Assembly: GCF_002742265.1 (NCBI RefSeq)
Contig: NZ_MDGL01000020.1
Span: 1-64,000, forward strand
Direction: 5' to 3'
Source: Maribacter sp. 4G9
GTDB lineage: Bacteria; Bacteroidota; Bacteroidia; Flavobacteriales; Flavobacteriaceae
DNA: 64,000 nucleotides
Within the stretch, counting starts at the first letter, position 1; every line of letters begins with the position of its first letter. This document shows, piece after piece, positions 45,601-56,329 of this stretch. The notes under the pieces are model-generated. The model ran no database searches. It worked only from the letters and a program-made list of their open reading frames with translations, and was not told the DNA's origin. A program made the translations under genes and the position numbers.

Positions 45601-46800
45601 CTAGGAACTTAAAGCCACTGCATTTGATTTTCTTAGTCTTTGTTTTCGGTATAGAAAAATGGCAACTGCCAATATAACTCCGGAAGCGGCCAAGATCCCC
45701 CCAACCAAACTAGAGTATATTACATCAAATCCAAAGACCATGGGTAACCCAGCAAGGTAGGCCCCCGATGCATTTCCCATGTTAAAAGCGCTCTGGTTCA
45801 TGGAAGAACCCAACATTTCTGAACCCTTGGCCGTATTTATAATGGCCATTTGAATGGGAGTGGAAACCGTAAAGGCAATGGCGCCGATTAAAAAGGTAAA
45901 AGCCATAAGCATGTACGGATTGGCAGCAATAAACATGTTCATGACCAATACCACGGACATCACGGACAAACTGATGATTACGGCCTTTAAGGGAGAAAAT
46001 AGTTCGGCCATTTTCGCTCCCACAAAATTTCCAAGCACCATTCCCAATCCAGCGAGCATCATGGCATACCCCACAAAATGGTCATCCAGTCCGGCTACAT
46101 CAGTAATCAAAGGCGCAATATAACTGTACCATGCAAAAAAGCCTCCCGTACCAATGGTTGTAAGGGCAATCATGGCCCATAGCTGCTTATTTTTTAAAGC
46201 GTCCGATAACTTTACTTGGGGAGAATTACCAGAGGCCTCCATTCGGGGCATCCAAAACTGCAAGGTTGTCAACGTCAATATACCGATAATGCCCACTAAA
46301 AAGAAAGAGGTGCTCCAACCAAATTCCTGACCAATATACGTTCCTACCGGAACTCCGATGACGTTTGCCACCGTTAATCCTGAGAACATTATGGCTATCG
46401 CTCGTGCCGATTTTCCCTTTTTTGCCAATTTCATGGCTACAACAGCTCCAATCCCAAAAAATGCACCATGGGGTATCCCCGATAAAAATCGCAATGTCAG
46501 CAGGATTCCATAATTGGAGGCTAGACCGGATAGGGAATTGAATACGGTAAACCATATCATTAATAGAAACAGCATTCGTTTTGGGGACAATTTAGATCCT
46601 AAACTTGTCAACAAAGGAGCTCCAACTACGACACCAAAGGCATAGGCCGCAATAAAATGCCCTGCCTGGGAAATTGTAATGTCCAGGGCCGTGGACACTT
46701 CCGTTAGTATACCCATGATCACGAACTCAGTAAGCCCAATGCCAAAACCCCCTATGGCCAATGAGAAAAGTGCTTTTTTGTTCGATGGATTGACATTCAT
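45601..46800 (-). CDS. MFS transporter (AraJ/DHA1-like)
   Basis: A 399-residue transporter with 12 predicted membrane helices. It begins NKKALFSLAIGGFGIGLTEF and has the MFS A-loop form GSKLSPKRMLF. It resembles the AraJ/YdhP drug/sugar efflux group; substrate unknown. It has a candidate promoter -7 box at 46850-46857 (TAATTTTG on the minus strand) about 50 bp upstream. It is not part of the ilv operon, whose terminator lies between them. Confidence 0.85.
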   Translation of the reverse strand: MNVNPSNKKALFSLAIGGFGIGLTEFVIMGILTEVSTALDITISQAGHFIAAYAFGVVVGAPLLTSLGSKLSPKRMLFLLMIWFTVFNSLSGLASNYGILLTLRFLSGIPHGAFFGIGAVVAMKLAKKGKSARAIAIMFSGLTVANVIGVPVGTYIGQEFGWSTSFFLVGIIGILTLTTLQFWMPRMEASGNSPQVKLSDALKNKQLWAMIALTTIGTGGFFAWYSYIAPLITDVAGLDDHFVGYAMMLAGLGMVLGNFVGAKMAELFSPLKAVIISLSVMSVVLVMNMFIAANPYMLMAFTFLIGAIAFTVSTPIQMAIINTAKGSEMLGSSMNQSAFNMGNASGAYLAGLPMVFGFDVIYSSLVGGILAASGVILAVAIFLYRKQRLRKSNAVALSS

Positions 46801-46849
46801 ACTGCTTATTCTATTTTATGTGGCGATTGTTTTCGTTTCTATTTGAATA

Positions 46850-46857
46850 CAAAATTA
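46850..46857 (-). promoter_or_regulatory. Candidate -7 box (TAATTTTG) for the MFS gene
   Basis: The minus strand reads TAATTTTG here, fitting TAnnTTTG. A TTG lies only 16 bp upstream (46874-46876), shorter than usual. The leader to the ATG at 46800 would be about 45 nt. Confidence 0.4.
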
Positions 46858-46973
46858 CGGAACATTCACACCGCAATTCATCAGAGTATTAACCAATTTA
46901 TATTCAATATTAACCCAATATGCTCAAAATGTGTTAATTTTTGATAAAATGACATATTTGGGGTGCCATCCAT

Positions 46974-47004
46974 AAAAAAAGGCCGAAAACATAGGTTTCG
47001 GCCT
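46974..47004 (-). terminator. Intrinsic terminator of the ilv-gapN operon
   Basis: On the minus strand GGCCGAAA (47002-46995) pairs with TTTCGGCC (46988-46981) and is followed by seven T (46980-46974). It lies about 20 bp after the gapN stop and closes the operon that starts at the ilv leader. Confidence 0.88.
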
Positions 47005-47023
47005 AAATAGGTTCTTAAGGCGC

Positions 47024-48616
47024 TTAAAGAATGTAATCCGTACTCACGAAATTGGAGACTTTGGCCTCCAACAATTGTTGAACCGTTTCAGTATTCAAAT
47101 CATTGTCCTTAAAGGCAACAAACGTCCGTATAGAAAATGAACGTAAGGCATCGTGCACACTAAGTGTGGCCTGTGCGGAGTCCTTCCTTCCGGTGAACGG
47201 ATACACATCGGGTCCTCGCTGGCAAGAGCTGTTCAGGTTCACCCTACACACTAAATTGACCAAAGTATCGATCAATGGGGAAAGCGTATATACATCTTTA
47301 CCAAATAGACTCACTTGCTGACCATAGTTGCTTTCCGCCATATCATCCAAAGGCTGTTCAATGTCAGAAAAGGACAATACGGGAATTATTGGTCCAAATT
47401 GTTCTTCCTGGTATACCCGCATTTCCTTGGTAACTGGATACAAAACTGCTGGCCAAATATAATTGTCAAAATGCTTTCCTCCTTTTTTGTTCAGAATCTT
47501 GGCTCCCTTGGCAACGGCATCATCAATGAGTTCCTGAATATACGCCGGCTTACCTGGTTCTGGCAAAGGTGTCAATTTTACCCCATCGTCCCATGGATTC
47601 CCAAACTTCAATTTATCCACTTCTTCGGCAAATTTCTTAAGGAAATTTTCCCGTACATCCTCATGCACATATATAACCTTTAAAGCCGTACATCGCTGAC
47701 CATTAAAAGATAGGGTACCTGCCAAACATTCGTTGATGGTCAGGTCCATATCGGCATCCGGTAAAATGATAGCCGGGTTTTTGGCTTCCAGCCCCAATAC
47801 CAATCTCAATCGGTTGCTTTTGGGATGCTGATCTTGTAGGGCATTTGCCGATTTACTGTTGCCAATCAATGCCAAAACGTCCACTTTTCCTGTTTGCATT
47901 ATAGGTGCGGCAACCGTACGTCCCCTTCCAAAAAGGATGTTTACTACACCTTTTGGAAAACAGGTTTGGAAAGCTTCCAACAATGGGGTAATCAAAAGAA
48001 CCCCATGTTTAGCGGGCTTAAATATGGTAGTATTCCCCATAATAATGGCAGGAATCAGTAGGGCAAATGTCTCGTTCAGAGGATAGTTATAGGGCCCCAA
48101 ACAGAGCACTACGCCCAAAGGTCCGCGCTTGATATGTGCATAAACCCCATCATGTTTCTGGAATTTGGCCGCATTTCTATCCAGGTTCTTATAGTCCTCA
48201 ATGGTGTCCTCCACATATTCGACTGTTCTATCGAACTCCTTTTGGGAATCGGGCAGGGATTTTCCAATTTCCCACATAAGATACTTTACAACGATATCCC
48301 TTTTGGTTTTCATCTGTTTCACAAAATTCTCCATACAGATGATTCGGTCTCGCACATGCATGGTTGGCCAAACACCCTGACCTCTATCATAGGCTGTTAG
48401 AGCCGCATTTAAGGCTTCCAAGGCCTGCGGTTCCTGTAAATCCGGAACACTTCCCAACAAAGTGGGTTTATATTCCTGGGTGGATGAAATGGTGGAATAT
48501 ACATCGGTCATAGGACCTGACCACTCCGTTAATTTTCCATCTATTAAATATTTGGTCTGATGTATAGGTTGTTCAATTGCAAATTCCTTAGGTATGTTGC
48601 TATTCTTTTTGCTCAT
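47024..48616 (-). CDS. gapN: NADP-dependent non-phosphorylating glyceraldehyde-3-phosphate dehydrogenase
   Basis: A 530-residue aldehyde dehydrogenase-fold enzyme of the GapN type, which oxidises glyceraldehyde 3-phosphate directly to 3-phosphoglycerate and makes NADPH. Seen are [17 protein letters not shown], the catalytic Cys in [11 protein letters not shown] and the Glu in [11 protein letters not shown]. The start is ATG 48616 ([16 protein letters not shown]); the frame is open to 48676 across the end of ilvA. It lies 10 bp after ilvA and before a strong terminator, so it is the last gene of the ilv operon. NADPH for IlvC is an attractive but unproved reason. Confidence 0.85.
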   Translation of the reverse strand: MSKKNSNIPKEFAIEQPIHQTKYLIDGKLTEWSGPMTDVYSTISSTQEYKPTLLGSVPDLQEPQALEALNAALTAYDRGQGVWPTMHVRDRIICMENFVKQMKTKRDIVVKYLMWEIGKSLPDSQKEFDRTVEYVEDTIEDYKNLDRNAAKFQKHDGVYAHIKRGPLGVVLCLGPYNYPLNETFALLIPAIIMGNTTIFKPAKHGVLLITPLLEAFQTCFPKGVVNILFGRGRTVAAPIMQTGKVDVLALIGNSKSANALQDQHPKSNRLRLVLGLEAKNPAIILPDADMDLTINECLAGTLSFNGQRCTALKVIYVHEDVRENFLKKFAEEVDKLKFGNPWDDGVKLTPLPEPGKPAYIQELIDDAVAKGAKILNKKGGKHFDNYIWPAVLYPVTKEMRVYQEEQFGPIIPVLSFSDIEQPLDDMAESNYGQQVSLFGKDVYTLSPLIDTLVNLVCRVNLNSSCQRGPDVYPFTGRKDSAQATLSVHDALRSFSIRTFVAFKDNDLNTETVQQLLEAKVSNFVSTDYIL

Positions 48617-48626
48617 AGTTTCAATT

Positions 48627-49877
48627 TTATACCAAATATTGAAATAAATCTGGTTTGTCATTAATATAATCCCCAAAAAAATTATTGGCCTTCATTCTAT
48701 CCATTAAAGGCTGCAAATCTTCCGGTTTTTTAAGTTCTATCCCAACTACGGCGGGTGCATTTTCCTTACTGGATTTTTTGGAATACTCAAAATGTGTAAT
48801 GTCATCCGTAGGTCCCAAAATTTCCGCTACAAACTGCTTAAGGGCTCCCGGGCGCTGGGGAAATCGGACAATAAAGTAGTGTTTTAATTTCCCATATAAA
48901 AGGGCACGCTCCTTAATTTCCGCAGTTCTTGTAATATCGTTATTGCTACCGCTTACGATACAGACCACGTTCTTTCCCTTGATTTGATCTGCAAAAGCGT
49001 CCAACGCCGCGATGCTCAAAGCTCCTGCTGGTTCCACAACAATGGCGTCCCTGTTGTACAAATCTAATATAGTTTGACAAACCTTCCCTTCATGAACCGT
49101 TACGATATCGTAAAGATGTTCCCTGCAAATGGCAAAAGTGAAATCCCCTACCTTTTTTACCGCGGCACCATCAATGAACTTATCGATATGTTCAAGTTCC
49201 GTATTCCGATTGTTCTCTACCGATGTTTTCATGGAAGGTGCTCCCAAAGGCTCCACGCCAATAATTTTGGTCTGTGGCGAAAGGTTTTTGAAAACAGCCG
49301 AAAGCCCCGATGCCAGTCCGCCACCCCCTATGGCAACGAAAATGTAATCGATCGGATTCTTGGTCTGTTCCAAGAGTTCCAAACCAACCGTGCCTTGGCC
49401 CTCGATAACCTTGGGATCGTCAAAAGGGTGTATAAATGTTTTGTTTCGCTCCTTGCTATATTTCATTGCAGCATTGAAGGAATCGTCGAAGGTATCGCCT
49501 TCCAAAACCACGGTCACCCATTCCTCCCCAAACATCTGTGTTTGTTCCACCTTTTGTCTGGGCGTGACGGAAGGCATGTATATCGTTGCCTCGATTTTTA
49601 AATGCTTACAGGCAAAGGCCACACCTTGCGCATGGTTGCCGGCACTGGCACAAACTACGCCATTTTTACGTTCTTCCTGGGATAGTGAATTGATCTTGTT
49701 ATAGGCACCCCTGATTTTGTAAGACCTAACCCGCTGAAGGTCTTCCCTTTTTAAATATATGTTTGCACCAAATTGTTTGGACAAACGAATACTAGGAGTA
49801 AGCGGCGTCACCTCCGATACTTGCCGAATGGTCAACGCCGCTTTTTCTATATCCTCTACCTTTGGGAAATACTCCAT
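48627..49877 (-). CDS. ilvA: Threonine deaminase (threonine ammonia-lyase) IlvA
   Basis: The first enzyme of isoleucine synthesis converts threonine to 2-oxobutyrate. It has 416 residues. The PLP-binding Lys lies in [13 protein letters not shown], the Gly-rich phosphate loop in [12 protein letters not shown], and a single C-terminal ACT-like regulatory segment begins at [17 protein letters not shown]. The start is ATG 49877 ([14 protein letters not shown]). It lies 33 bp after ilvC. The short regulatory part suggests feedback control by isoleucine. Confidence 0.92.
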   Translation of the reverse strand: MEYFPKVEDIEKAALTIRQVSEVTPLTPSIRLSKQFGANIYLKREDLQRVRSYKIRGAYNKINSLSQEERKNGVVCASAGNHAQGVAFACKHLKIEATIYMPSVTPRQKVEQTQMFGEEWVTVVLEGDTFDDSFNAAMKYSKERNKTFIHPFDDPKVIEGQGTVGLELLEQTKNPIDYIFVAIGGGGLASGLSAVFKNLSPQTKIIGVEPLGAPSMKTSVENNRNTELEHIDKFIDGAAVKKVGDFTFAICREHLYDIVTVHEGKVCQTILDLYNRDAIVVEPAGALSIAALDAFADQIKGKNVVCIVSGSNNDITRTAEIKERALLYGKLKHYFIVRFPQRPGALKQFVAEILGPTDDITHFEYSKKSSKENAPAVVGIELKKPEDLQPLMDRMKANNFFGDYINDKPDLFQYLV

Positions 49878-49910
49878 ACGATGAACGGTAAAGGTTTGTT
49901 TTATCAAGTA

Positions 49911-51386
49911 TTAAACAATAGGTTTCATAGCGGTCATAGACTCCCTTAGTCTGGCTCCAACCACTTCCACAGGGTGTTCCCGTAATTTTTTGTTCACGGC
50001 GATAAGCTTCGCATTGTCCACTCCATTGCCCTTGTTTTCACCGTAATGTTTTCCAATCACATCGGTGTCTATTTTCTTCATGAAGTCGGCCAACAAAGGT
50101 TTACAGGCATGATCGAACAAGTAACAGCCATATTCCGCCGTATCTGAAATAACTCGGTTCATCTCGAACAGTTTCTTTCTTGCGATGGTGTTGGCAATCA
50201 ACGGGGTTTCATGCAGGGATTCGTAATACGCGGATTCACCAATGATACCAGATTCGGTCATGGACTCATAGGCAAGCTCGACCCCGGCCCGCACCATGGC
50301 CACCATCAAAACGCCATTGTCATAATATTCCTGTTCAGAGATTGAAACGTCCCCCGCAGGTGTTTTTTCAAAAGCCGTTTCGCCGGTTTCTGCCCTCCAG
50401 GTCAAAAGATTCTTATCGTCATTTGCCCAATCTTCCATCATGGTCTTGGAGAAATGTCCCGTCATGATATCGTCCATATGCTTTTGGAACAAAGGTCTCA
50501 TGATGTCCTTTAATTCTTCGGAAAGTTCAAAGGCCTTTATTTTGGCGGGATTCGATAAACGATCCATCATGTTCGTAATTCCACCATATTTCATGCCTTC
50601 CGTAATGGTTTCCCAACCATACTGAATCAATTTGGAAGCATAACCGGGTTCAATGCCCTTTTCGATCATTTTGTCGAAACAAAGAATGGATCCTGTTTGC
50701 AACAAGCCACAAAGAATGGTCTGCTCGCCCATTAAGTCCGATTTCACCTCCGCAACGAACGAGGATTCCAACACCCCTGCCTTATGACCACCTGTGGCCG
50801 CGGCATAGGCCTTTGCCTGCTCCAATCCTTTACCTTCCGGATCGTTCTCCGGATGAACGGCAATCAAGGTAGGAACCCCAAAACCTCTTTTATATTCCTC
50901 ACGTACCTCAGAACCAGGACTCTTGGGCGCCACCATGATTACGGTAAGGTCTTCCCTAATTTTCGTTCCTTCTTCCACAATATTGAAACCGTGCGAATAG
51001 GACAAGGTCGCTCCTTTTTTCATTAGGGGCATTACTGCACCTACCACTTGGGTATGTTGCTTGTCCGGGGTAAGGTTGATGACCAGATCCGCACTAGGAA
51101 TCAGTTCCTCATACGTACCTACCGTGAACCCGTTCTCGGAAGCGTTGAGATATGATTGTCTTTTTTCCTTTATGGCCGCATCCCTTAGGGTATATGCGAT
51201 ATCCAATCCGGAATCCCTCATGTTCAACCCTTGGTTCAACCCTTGGGCCCCGCAACCAACAATTACAATTTTCTTTCCTTTTAACGCAGTTACACCATCG
51301 GAAAATTCCGTGGCATCCATAAATCTACATTTTCCCAATTGTGTTAATTGGTCTCTTAACGACAGCGTATTAAAGTAGTTTGACAT
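49911..51386 (-). CDS. ilvC: Ketol-acid reductoisomerase, long class II type IlvC
   Basis: A 491-residue NADPH-dependent enzyme of isoleucine and valine synthesis. The long form (as in E. coli and plants) has two C-terminal knotted domains in one chain. Seen are the dinucleotide motif [33 protein letters not shown] and the acidic metal site in [13 protein letters not shown]. It sits between ilvN (64 bp upstream) and ilvA (33 bp downstream). Confidence 0.95.
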   Translation of the reverse strand: MSNYFNTLSLRDQLTQLGKCRFMDATEFSDGVTALKGKKIVIVGCGAQGLNQGLNMRDSGLDIAYTLRDAAIKEKRQSYLNASENGFTVGTYEELIPSADLVINLTPDKQHTQVVGAVMPLMKKGATLSYSHGFNIVEEGTKIREDLTVIMVAPKSPGSEVREEYKRGFGVPTLIAVHPENDPEGKGLEQAKAYAAATGGHKAGVLESSFVAEVKSDLMGEQTILCGLLQTGSILCFDKMIEKGIEPGYASKLIQYGWETITEGMKYGGITNMMDRLSNPAKIKAFELSEELKDIMRPLFQKHMDDIMTGHFSKTMMEDWANDDKNLLTWRAETGETAFEKTPAGDVSISEQEYYDNGVLMVAMVRAGVELAYESMTESGIIGESAYYESLHETPLIANTIARKKLFEMNRVISDTAEYGCYLFDHACKPLLADFMKKIDTDVIGKHYGENKGNGVDNAKLIAVNKKLREHPVEVVGARLRESMTAMKPIV

Positions 51387-51450
51387 TTTATTTTTAGTTT
51401 TTAAGTGAGATTACTCCCGAAGGAATTTGGTTAATAAGTAGTCTAAAGTG

Positions 51451-51978
51451 TTAATTATGCTGAAACTCCCGCAATAGAGAAGATATCTGCATTTCGTCCT
51501 TGGAAACCGAAATTCGGCCAGAACGCACGAACTGCATGATGCCAAAGGGTTTCAATTGTTCGTACATCTCATCGATCTCAAACCTTCTGCCGCTTTTTGC
51601 CAAAACAAAAAACTCCCTTGAAACCGTAACGATCTGCGAATTGCTTTCCTTGATGATGTTCTGGATCTGACGCTCATCGAACAAAAGGTTGGACGCTATT
51701 TTAAATAGGGCCGATTCCTGATAAATCGTTTCATCATCTGTATGGTAAAAGGCCTTTATGACCTCTATCTGCTTTTCTATTTGCCCAACAATATTGTGCA
51801 CCCATTTTTCAGTGGTATTGACAACAATGGTAAATTTGGATACATGGTCTATTTCCGATTTTGACACGTTCAAACTTTCTATATTGATATGTCTTTTGAG
51901 GAATATACCCGATATTCTATTGAGCAAACCTACATTGTTTTCGGAATACACCGATATGGTAAACCATTCATTTTTCAT
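51451..51978 (-). CDS. ilvN: Acetolactate synthase regulatory subunit IlvN
   Basis: A 175-residue regulatory subunit that gives valine sensitivity to IlvB. The N-terminal ACT domain (WFTISVYSENNVGLLNRISG) and a second ACT-like half with VSREFFVLAKSGRRFEID are present. Its position directly before ilvC and its length are usual for the family. A methyltransferase gene separates it from ilvB. Confidence 0.9.
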   Translation of the reverse strand: MKNEWFTISVYSENNVGLLNRISGIFLKRHINIESLNVSKSEIDHVSKFTIVVNTTEKWVHNIVGQIEKQIEVIKAFYHTDDETIYQESALFKIASNLLFDERQIQNIIKESNSQIVTVSREFFVLAKSGRRFEIDEMYEQLKPFGIMQFVRSGRISVSKDEMQISSLLREFQHN

Positions 51979-52048
51979 TACGTAACCCTTAAATTCTAAG
52001 CCACCTTTTTGTGGCGGTTAATTGTTAAAATGGACTTTTGGTCCTTCC

Positions 52049-52630
52049 TTATGCAACTTTTGCGGCCAACACAATACCCGTTGACCAGTTCATTTTAGTC
52101 AAATTCAAATCCTCCCTGTTTTCCAAAAATTCCATCAGGTCGGCTACATTTTTTTCATGTCCTTGGGGCCAATTTGGTTGCGCCAACATATCGTCGATCA
52201 CATAAAAACCACCTACTTTCAACAAGGCCAAGGTTTCTTCCAATTGGCCATATTTTCCTGGCCATGCATCGGCAAAAATCAAATCGAACTTTTCACCATC
52301 ATAATTATTGATCCATTCCGCTCCGTCCTTACATACAATCTCTACCCGTTCATCCGCGCCAAAGAAAGATGCTGCGATTTCAATTAATTCGGCATCATTG
52401 TCTACGGTTATCAATTTTGATTTCGCATCCAACCCATCGATCATCCAGGATAAACTCAACCCAATACCCGTTCCCAGTTCCAAGAACCTCCCTTTGGGTT
52501 TGGAGCTGACCAAGGTTTTTAACAAGGTGCCAACATATACATCCGAGGGCATGGTAAACCCAATCTCGTCTGATTTATTCTGTATCGCGTTATACACCTT
52601 TGGGAAATCCTGCACGTTGGAATGGTCCAT
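52049..52630 (-). CDS. SAM-dependent methyltransferase in the ilv operon
   Basis: A 193-residue class I methyltransferase with the SAM loop FLELGTGIGLSLSWM and the post-II segment FDLIFADAWPGKYG; it resembles O-methyltransferase family 3. It is inserted between ilvB (3 bp gap) and ilvN (70 bp) on the same strand, so it is co-transcribed with branched-chain amino acid genes. I do not recognise it as an enzyme of that pathway. Substrate and role unknown. Confidence 0.8.
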   Translation of the reverse strand: MDHSNVQDFPKVYNAIQNKSDEIGFTMPSDVYVGTLLKTLVSSKPKGRFLELGTGIGLSLSWMIDGLDAKSKLITVDNDAELIEIAASFFGADERVEIVCKDGAEWINNYDGEKFDLIFADAWPGKYGQLEETLALLKVGGFYVIDDMLAQPNWPQGHEKNVADLMEFLENREDLNLTKMNWSTGIVLAAKVA

Positions 52631-52633
52631 GGA

Positions 52634-54367
52634 TTATTTCAATCTGATTTCGGATACCGCCGCACCGGATGGTATCATTGGGAAAACGTTATCTTCCTTC
52701 TCTACCTTTACCTCCAAAAAATATGGATTTTTTGAAGCCATCATCTCTTGAACGGTACTCTTTAAATCCTTTCTTTCGGTTACCCTTTTTGCTTCAATGT
52801 GATAGCCTTCCGCGATTTTTACAAAATCTGGATTGGTCATTACCGTAGAGGCATACCTGCGGTCAAAGAACAATTCCTGCCATTGGCGCACCATTCCCAA
52901 ATGGTCATTGTTAAGCACCACGATCTTTACGGGAACATTGTGCTGGAAGATGACCCCTAATTCCTGAATGGTCATTTGGTAACCGCCATCGCCTATAATG
53001 GCGACTACTTCCCTATCCATGGCGCCCATTTTTGCACCTATGGCCGCAGGAAGGGCAAAGCCCATAGTTCCTAATCCGCCTGAAGTAATATTACTTTTGG
53101 ATTGCTTAAATTTTGCATAGCGACAGCCGATCATTTGGTGCTGGCCCACATCGGTAACGATAACCGCCTTTTGATCAGAAGCCAGGTTTATTTCCTCGAT
53201 TACCTCCCCCATGGTAAGGCCTTCCTTGGTAGGGTGGATATCGTTCTTAATGACCGTATCATATTCTATCTGGTACTTTTCCGCGAACAACTGAAGCCAC
53301 TCCTTATGGGTGTTTGGATTAATCAAAGATAAGATCAAGCTCAAGGTTTCCTTGGAATTTCCAAGTACGGCAACATCCGCATGTACATTCTTATTGACTT
53401 CGGCAGGATCGATCTCAAAATGGATCACTTTTGCCTGCTTTGCATAATCTTCCAAACGTCCTGTGACCCTATCGTCAAAGCGCATTCCTATGGCAATCAA
53501 CACATCGCACTCATTCGTCAAAATGTTGGGACCGTAATTTCCGTGCATTCCCACCATACCCACGTTTAAAGGATGGTCTGTATCCAGTGCCGAAGCACCC
53601 ATAATGGTCCATGCCGCAGGAATCCCCGCCTTCTCCACCAACGCCTTCAGTTCCTCCTCTGCTTTGCCAAGAATAACACCCTGGCCCCATACGATCAGTG
53701 GCTTTTTTGCGTTGTTTATAAGATCGGCGGCCTGCTTTAAGGCTTCCGCATCCGGCTTGGGTGCCGGCTTATAACTGCGGACCCCGGTGCATTTGGTATA
53801 GCTAAAATCCAATTCGTCAAACTGGGCGTTTTTGGTAATATCCACCAACACTGGACCTGGCCGGCCAGATTTTGCAATATAGAACGCTTTGGCCATAATT
53901 TCAGGAATTTCGGAAGCCTTGGTCACTTGATAGTTCCATTTTGTGACAGGTGTTGAAATACCAATAATATCCGTTTCCTGAAAGGCATCGGAGCCCAATA
54001 AATGTCTAGGAACCTGCCCCGTAATACAGACCAAGGGCGTAGAATCGATCTGTGCATCTGCCAATCCGGTGACCAAATTGGTCGCCCCCGGACCCGAGGT
54101 GGCAATGGCAACACCTACCCTACCGGAAACACGGGCATATCCTTGGGCGGCATGGGTCGCTCCTTGCTCATGTCTTGTTAGGATATGCGTAAGCTTATCC
54201 TGAAACTTATATAGTTCGTCATAGACAGGCATTATGGCCCCACCAGGATAGCCGTAGATTAAATCGACCCCTTCGGCCAGCAAACAATGGATAATGGCTT
54301 CCGCCCCACTGATCTTAACCGATTTTTGCTGTTCCTGCACTGTCTTTTTTTCTTTCAATGTTTCCAT
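52634..54367 (-). CDS. ilvB: Acetolactate synthase catalytic subunit IlvB
   Basis: A thiamine-diphosphate enzyme of about 577 residues (start ATG 54367, METLKEKKT) that makes acetolactate and acetohydroxybutyrate. The TPP-site Glu lies in GYPGGAIMPVYDELYKF region and the TPP/Mg motif in IGDGGYQMTIQELG with NNDHLGMVRQWQELF. The frame is open nine bases upstream to TTG 54376. It follows ilvD by 27 bp and precedes the methyltransferase by 3 bp. Confidence 0.95.
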   Translation of the reverse strand: METLKEKKTVQEQQKSVKISGAEAIIHCLLAEGVDLIYGYPGGAIMPVYDELYKFQDKLTHILTRHEQGATHAAQGYARVSGRVGVAIATSGPGATNLVTGLADAQIDSTPLVCITGQVPRHLLGSDAFQETDIIGISTPVTKWNYQVTKASEIPEIMAKAFYIAKSGRPGPVLVDITKNAQFDELDFSYTKCTGVRSYKPAPKPDAEALKQAADLINNAKKPLIVWGQGVILGKAEEELKALVEKAGIPAAWTIMGASALDTDHPLNVGMVGMHGNYGPNILTNECDVLIAIGMRFDDRVTGRLEDYAKQAKVIHFEIDPAEVNKNVHADVAVLGNSKETLSLILSLINPNTHKEWLQLFAEKYQIEYDTVIKNDIHPTKEGLTMGEVIEEINLASDQKAVIVTDVGQHQMIGCRYAKFKQSKSNITSGGLGTMGFALPAAIGAKMGAMDREVVAIIGDGGYQMTIQELGVIFQHNVPVKIVVLNNDHLGMVRQWQELFFDRRYASTVMTNPDFVKIAEGYHIEAKRVTERKDLKSTVQEMMASKNPYFLEVKVEKEDNVFPMIPSGAAVSEIRLK

Positions 54368-54394
54368 ATCAAACAATTAGAAATACCCTTTAGC

Positions 54395-56077
54395 TTAAAA
54401 TTCATCGGTAACACAGCCTTTGGCTGCAGACGACACACTTTTGGCGTATTTGTATAACATTCCTCTTTTGGCCTTTAATTCTGGAGCCACCCACTTTGAT
54501 CTTCTCGCTTCCAATTCCGCATCGGAAATCTCAATATCAATGGTATTATTTTCGGCATCAATGGAAATAATATCCCCATTCTCCACCAACGCGATATTCC
54601 CGCCCACTTGGGCTTCCGGGGAAACATGGCCCACTACAAAACCGTGGGACCCGCCAGAAAAACGGCCATCGGTAATCAATGCAACATCCTTGCCCAATCC
54701 CGCTCCCATGATGGAAGAGGTTGGTTTCAACATTTCTGGCATTCCGGGTGCCCCTTTGGGCCCTTCATACCGAATGATCACAACATCGCCCTTCTTTACC
54801 TTTCCGTTCTTGATGCCTTCGTTTACCGCAGTCTCGCTATCAAATACATTGGCCGTACCCTTAAAGGAAAGACCTTCCTTACCTGTAATCTTAGCGACCG
54901 CACCTTCCGTGGCCAGGTTTCCGAACAAAATACGTATATGTCCGGTTTCCTTAATGGGTTTGTCCAAGGTATGTACGATTGACTGTCCCTCTATCAAATT
55001 GGGAACATCCTTCAAATTCTCTGCAAGCGTTTTACCGGTAACCGTTAAACAATCGCCGTGCAACATATTATTATCCAACATGTATTTTAAAACCCCGGGT
55101 ATACCACCTACTCCATGTAGGTCTTCCATGGAATATTTTCCGCTCGGTTTTAAATCGGCCAACAACGGTGTGTTGTCACTGATTTTCTTAAAGTCCTCCA
55201 AAGTGAATTCTATCTGGGCGGCCTTGGCAATCGCCAAGAAGTGAAGCACCGCATTCGTAGAACCTCCTAGAACGGTTACCAATCTAAAAGCGTTCTCCAA
55301 GGATTTTTTGGAAACGATATCCGATGGTTTTATATCTCTCTCCAACAACAGTCGCAAAGCCTCTCCCGCCTTAACGGATTCTTGTTCCTTAAGGTTGCCA
55401 TCACTTATGGCCGGATTGGAAGAATTGAAGGGCAACGACATTCCCAATGCCTCAATGGCCGAAGCCATGGTATTGGCCGTATACATACCGCCGCAAGCAC
55501 CCGCACCGGGACATGCCTTGTGTATGACTTCCTTATATTCTTCCTCATCGATATTTCCGGCTACTTTTTGTCCGTAGGCTTCAAAAGCGGAAATAATATC
55601 CAATTTTTTGCCATTATGGCACCCTGAAGCGATAGTTCCGCCATATACCAATATAGAAGGTCGGTTCAAACGCAACATGGCCATAAGGGCACCCGGCATA
55701 TTCTTATCACAACCTACCACAGTTATCAGTCCGTCATAGGCCATAGCTTCCACGACCGTTTCCATGGAATCTGCGATGATATCCCTTGAGACCAACGAAT
55801 AACGCATACCCGGTGTTCCATTGGCTATACCGTCACTAACGCCGATGGTATTGAATATCAAGCCCACCAATCCTGCATTGTCCGCGCCCTTTTTTACATG
55901 AACGGCCAAATCATTCAAGTGCATATTACATGGATTTCCCTCGTAACCGGTACTGGCTATACCGATCAAAGGCTTTTTTAAATCATTATCTGTTAGTCCA
56001 ATGGCATGTAACATGGCCTGTGCCGCTGGTAATGTTGGGTCTTGGGTTACACTTTTACTGTACTTGTTCAATTCCAT
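54395..56077 (-). CDS. ilvD: Dihydroxyacid dehydratase IlvD
   Basis: A 560-residue Fe-S dehydratase that makes the 2-oxo acids of isoleucine and valine. Cluster and active-site features are [36 protein letters not shown] and [19 protein letters not shown]. It is the first structural gene after the leader peptide and attenuator, about 190 bp downstream of the terminator, so its transcription depends on readthrough there. Confidence 0.95.
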   Translation of the reverse strand: MELNKYSKSVTQDPTLPAAQAMLHAIGLTDNDLKKPLIGIASTGYEGNPCNMHLNDLAVHVKKGADNAGLVGLIFNTIGVSDGIANGTPGMRYSLVSRDIIADSMETVVEAMAYDGLITVVGCDKNMPGALMAMLRLNRPSILVYGGTIASGCHNGKKLDIISAFEAYGQKVAGNIDEEEYKEVIHKACPGAGACGGMYTANTMASAIEALGMSLPFNSSNPAISDGNLKEQESVKAGEALRLLLERDIKPSDIVSKKSLENAFRLVTVLGGSTNAVLHFLAIAKAAQIEFTLEDFKKISDNTPLLADLKPSGKYSMEDLHGVGGIPGVLKYMLDNNMLHGDCLTVTGKTLAENLKDVPNLIEGQSIVHTLDKPIKETGHIRILFGNLATEGAVAKITGKEGLSFKGTANVFDSETAVNEGIKNGKVKKGDVVIIRYEGPKGAPGMPEMLKPTSSIMGAGLGKDVALITDGRFSGGSHGFVVGHVSPEAQVGGNIALVENGDIISIDAENNTIDIEISDAELEARRSKWVAPELKAKRGMLYKYAKSVSSAAKGCVTDEF

Positions 56078-56268
56078 TTTTTCGTCTTCTTGCGTAAATT
56101 TAAAGTTGGCTCATATCAAAGATATAAGTTTAAAATGCGTTCAATTTTTATCCTGTAATCTTGGTTCAAATTCAATTTTACCAAAATTGATTTAATAAAC
56201 TGTATTTCAATAACTTAGTATTTGTATTTATACCATATTCATTACTTTGGGATTACAGGTAATAGTAT

Positions 56269-56306
56269 AAAAAAACCTGTATCGGATGGCTCTGATACAG
56301 GTTTTT
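56269..56306 (-). terminator. Attenuator terminator of the ilv operon
   Basis: On the minus strand the arm AAAAACCTGTATC (56306-56294) pairs with GATACAGG (56283-56276) plus the following T-run (seven T, 56275-56269). It is a strong intrinsic terminator located between the leader peptide and ilvD. It is mutually exclusive with the antiterminator at 56293-56329. Confidence 0.85.
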
Positions 56307-56329
56307 ACGTCGATGAAAAATCTATATCA
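56293..56329 (-). promoter_or_regulatory. Predicted antiterminator overlapping the ilv leader stop codon
   Basis: The RNA segment UGAUAUAGAUUUUU (56329-56316), which begins at the leader stop codon, pairs with AAAAACCUGUAUCA (56306-56293). There are 13 pairs (one G-U), one A-C mismatch and a 9-nt loop. The second arm is the 5' arm of the terminator, so the two structures compete. A ribosome stalled on Ile/Val codons leaves the first arm free and permits readthrough; one that reaches the stop covers it and lets the terminator form. Read directly from sequence; energies not computed. Confidence 0.8.

Noticed and set aside
49074-49601. 175-codon frame opposite ilvA
   Set aside because: Shadow of ilvA; the ilvA frame carries all motifs and family length.
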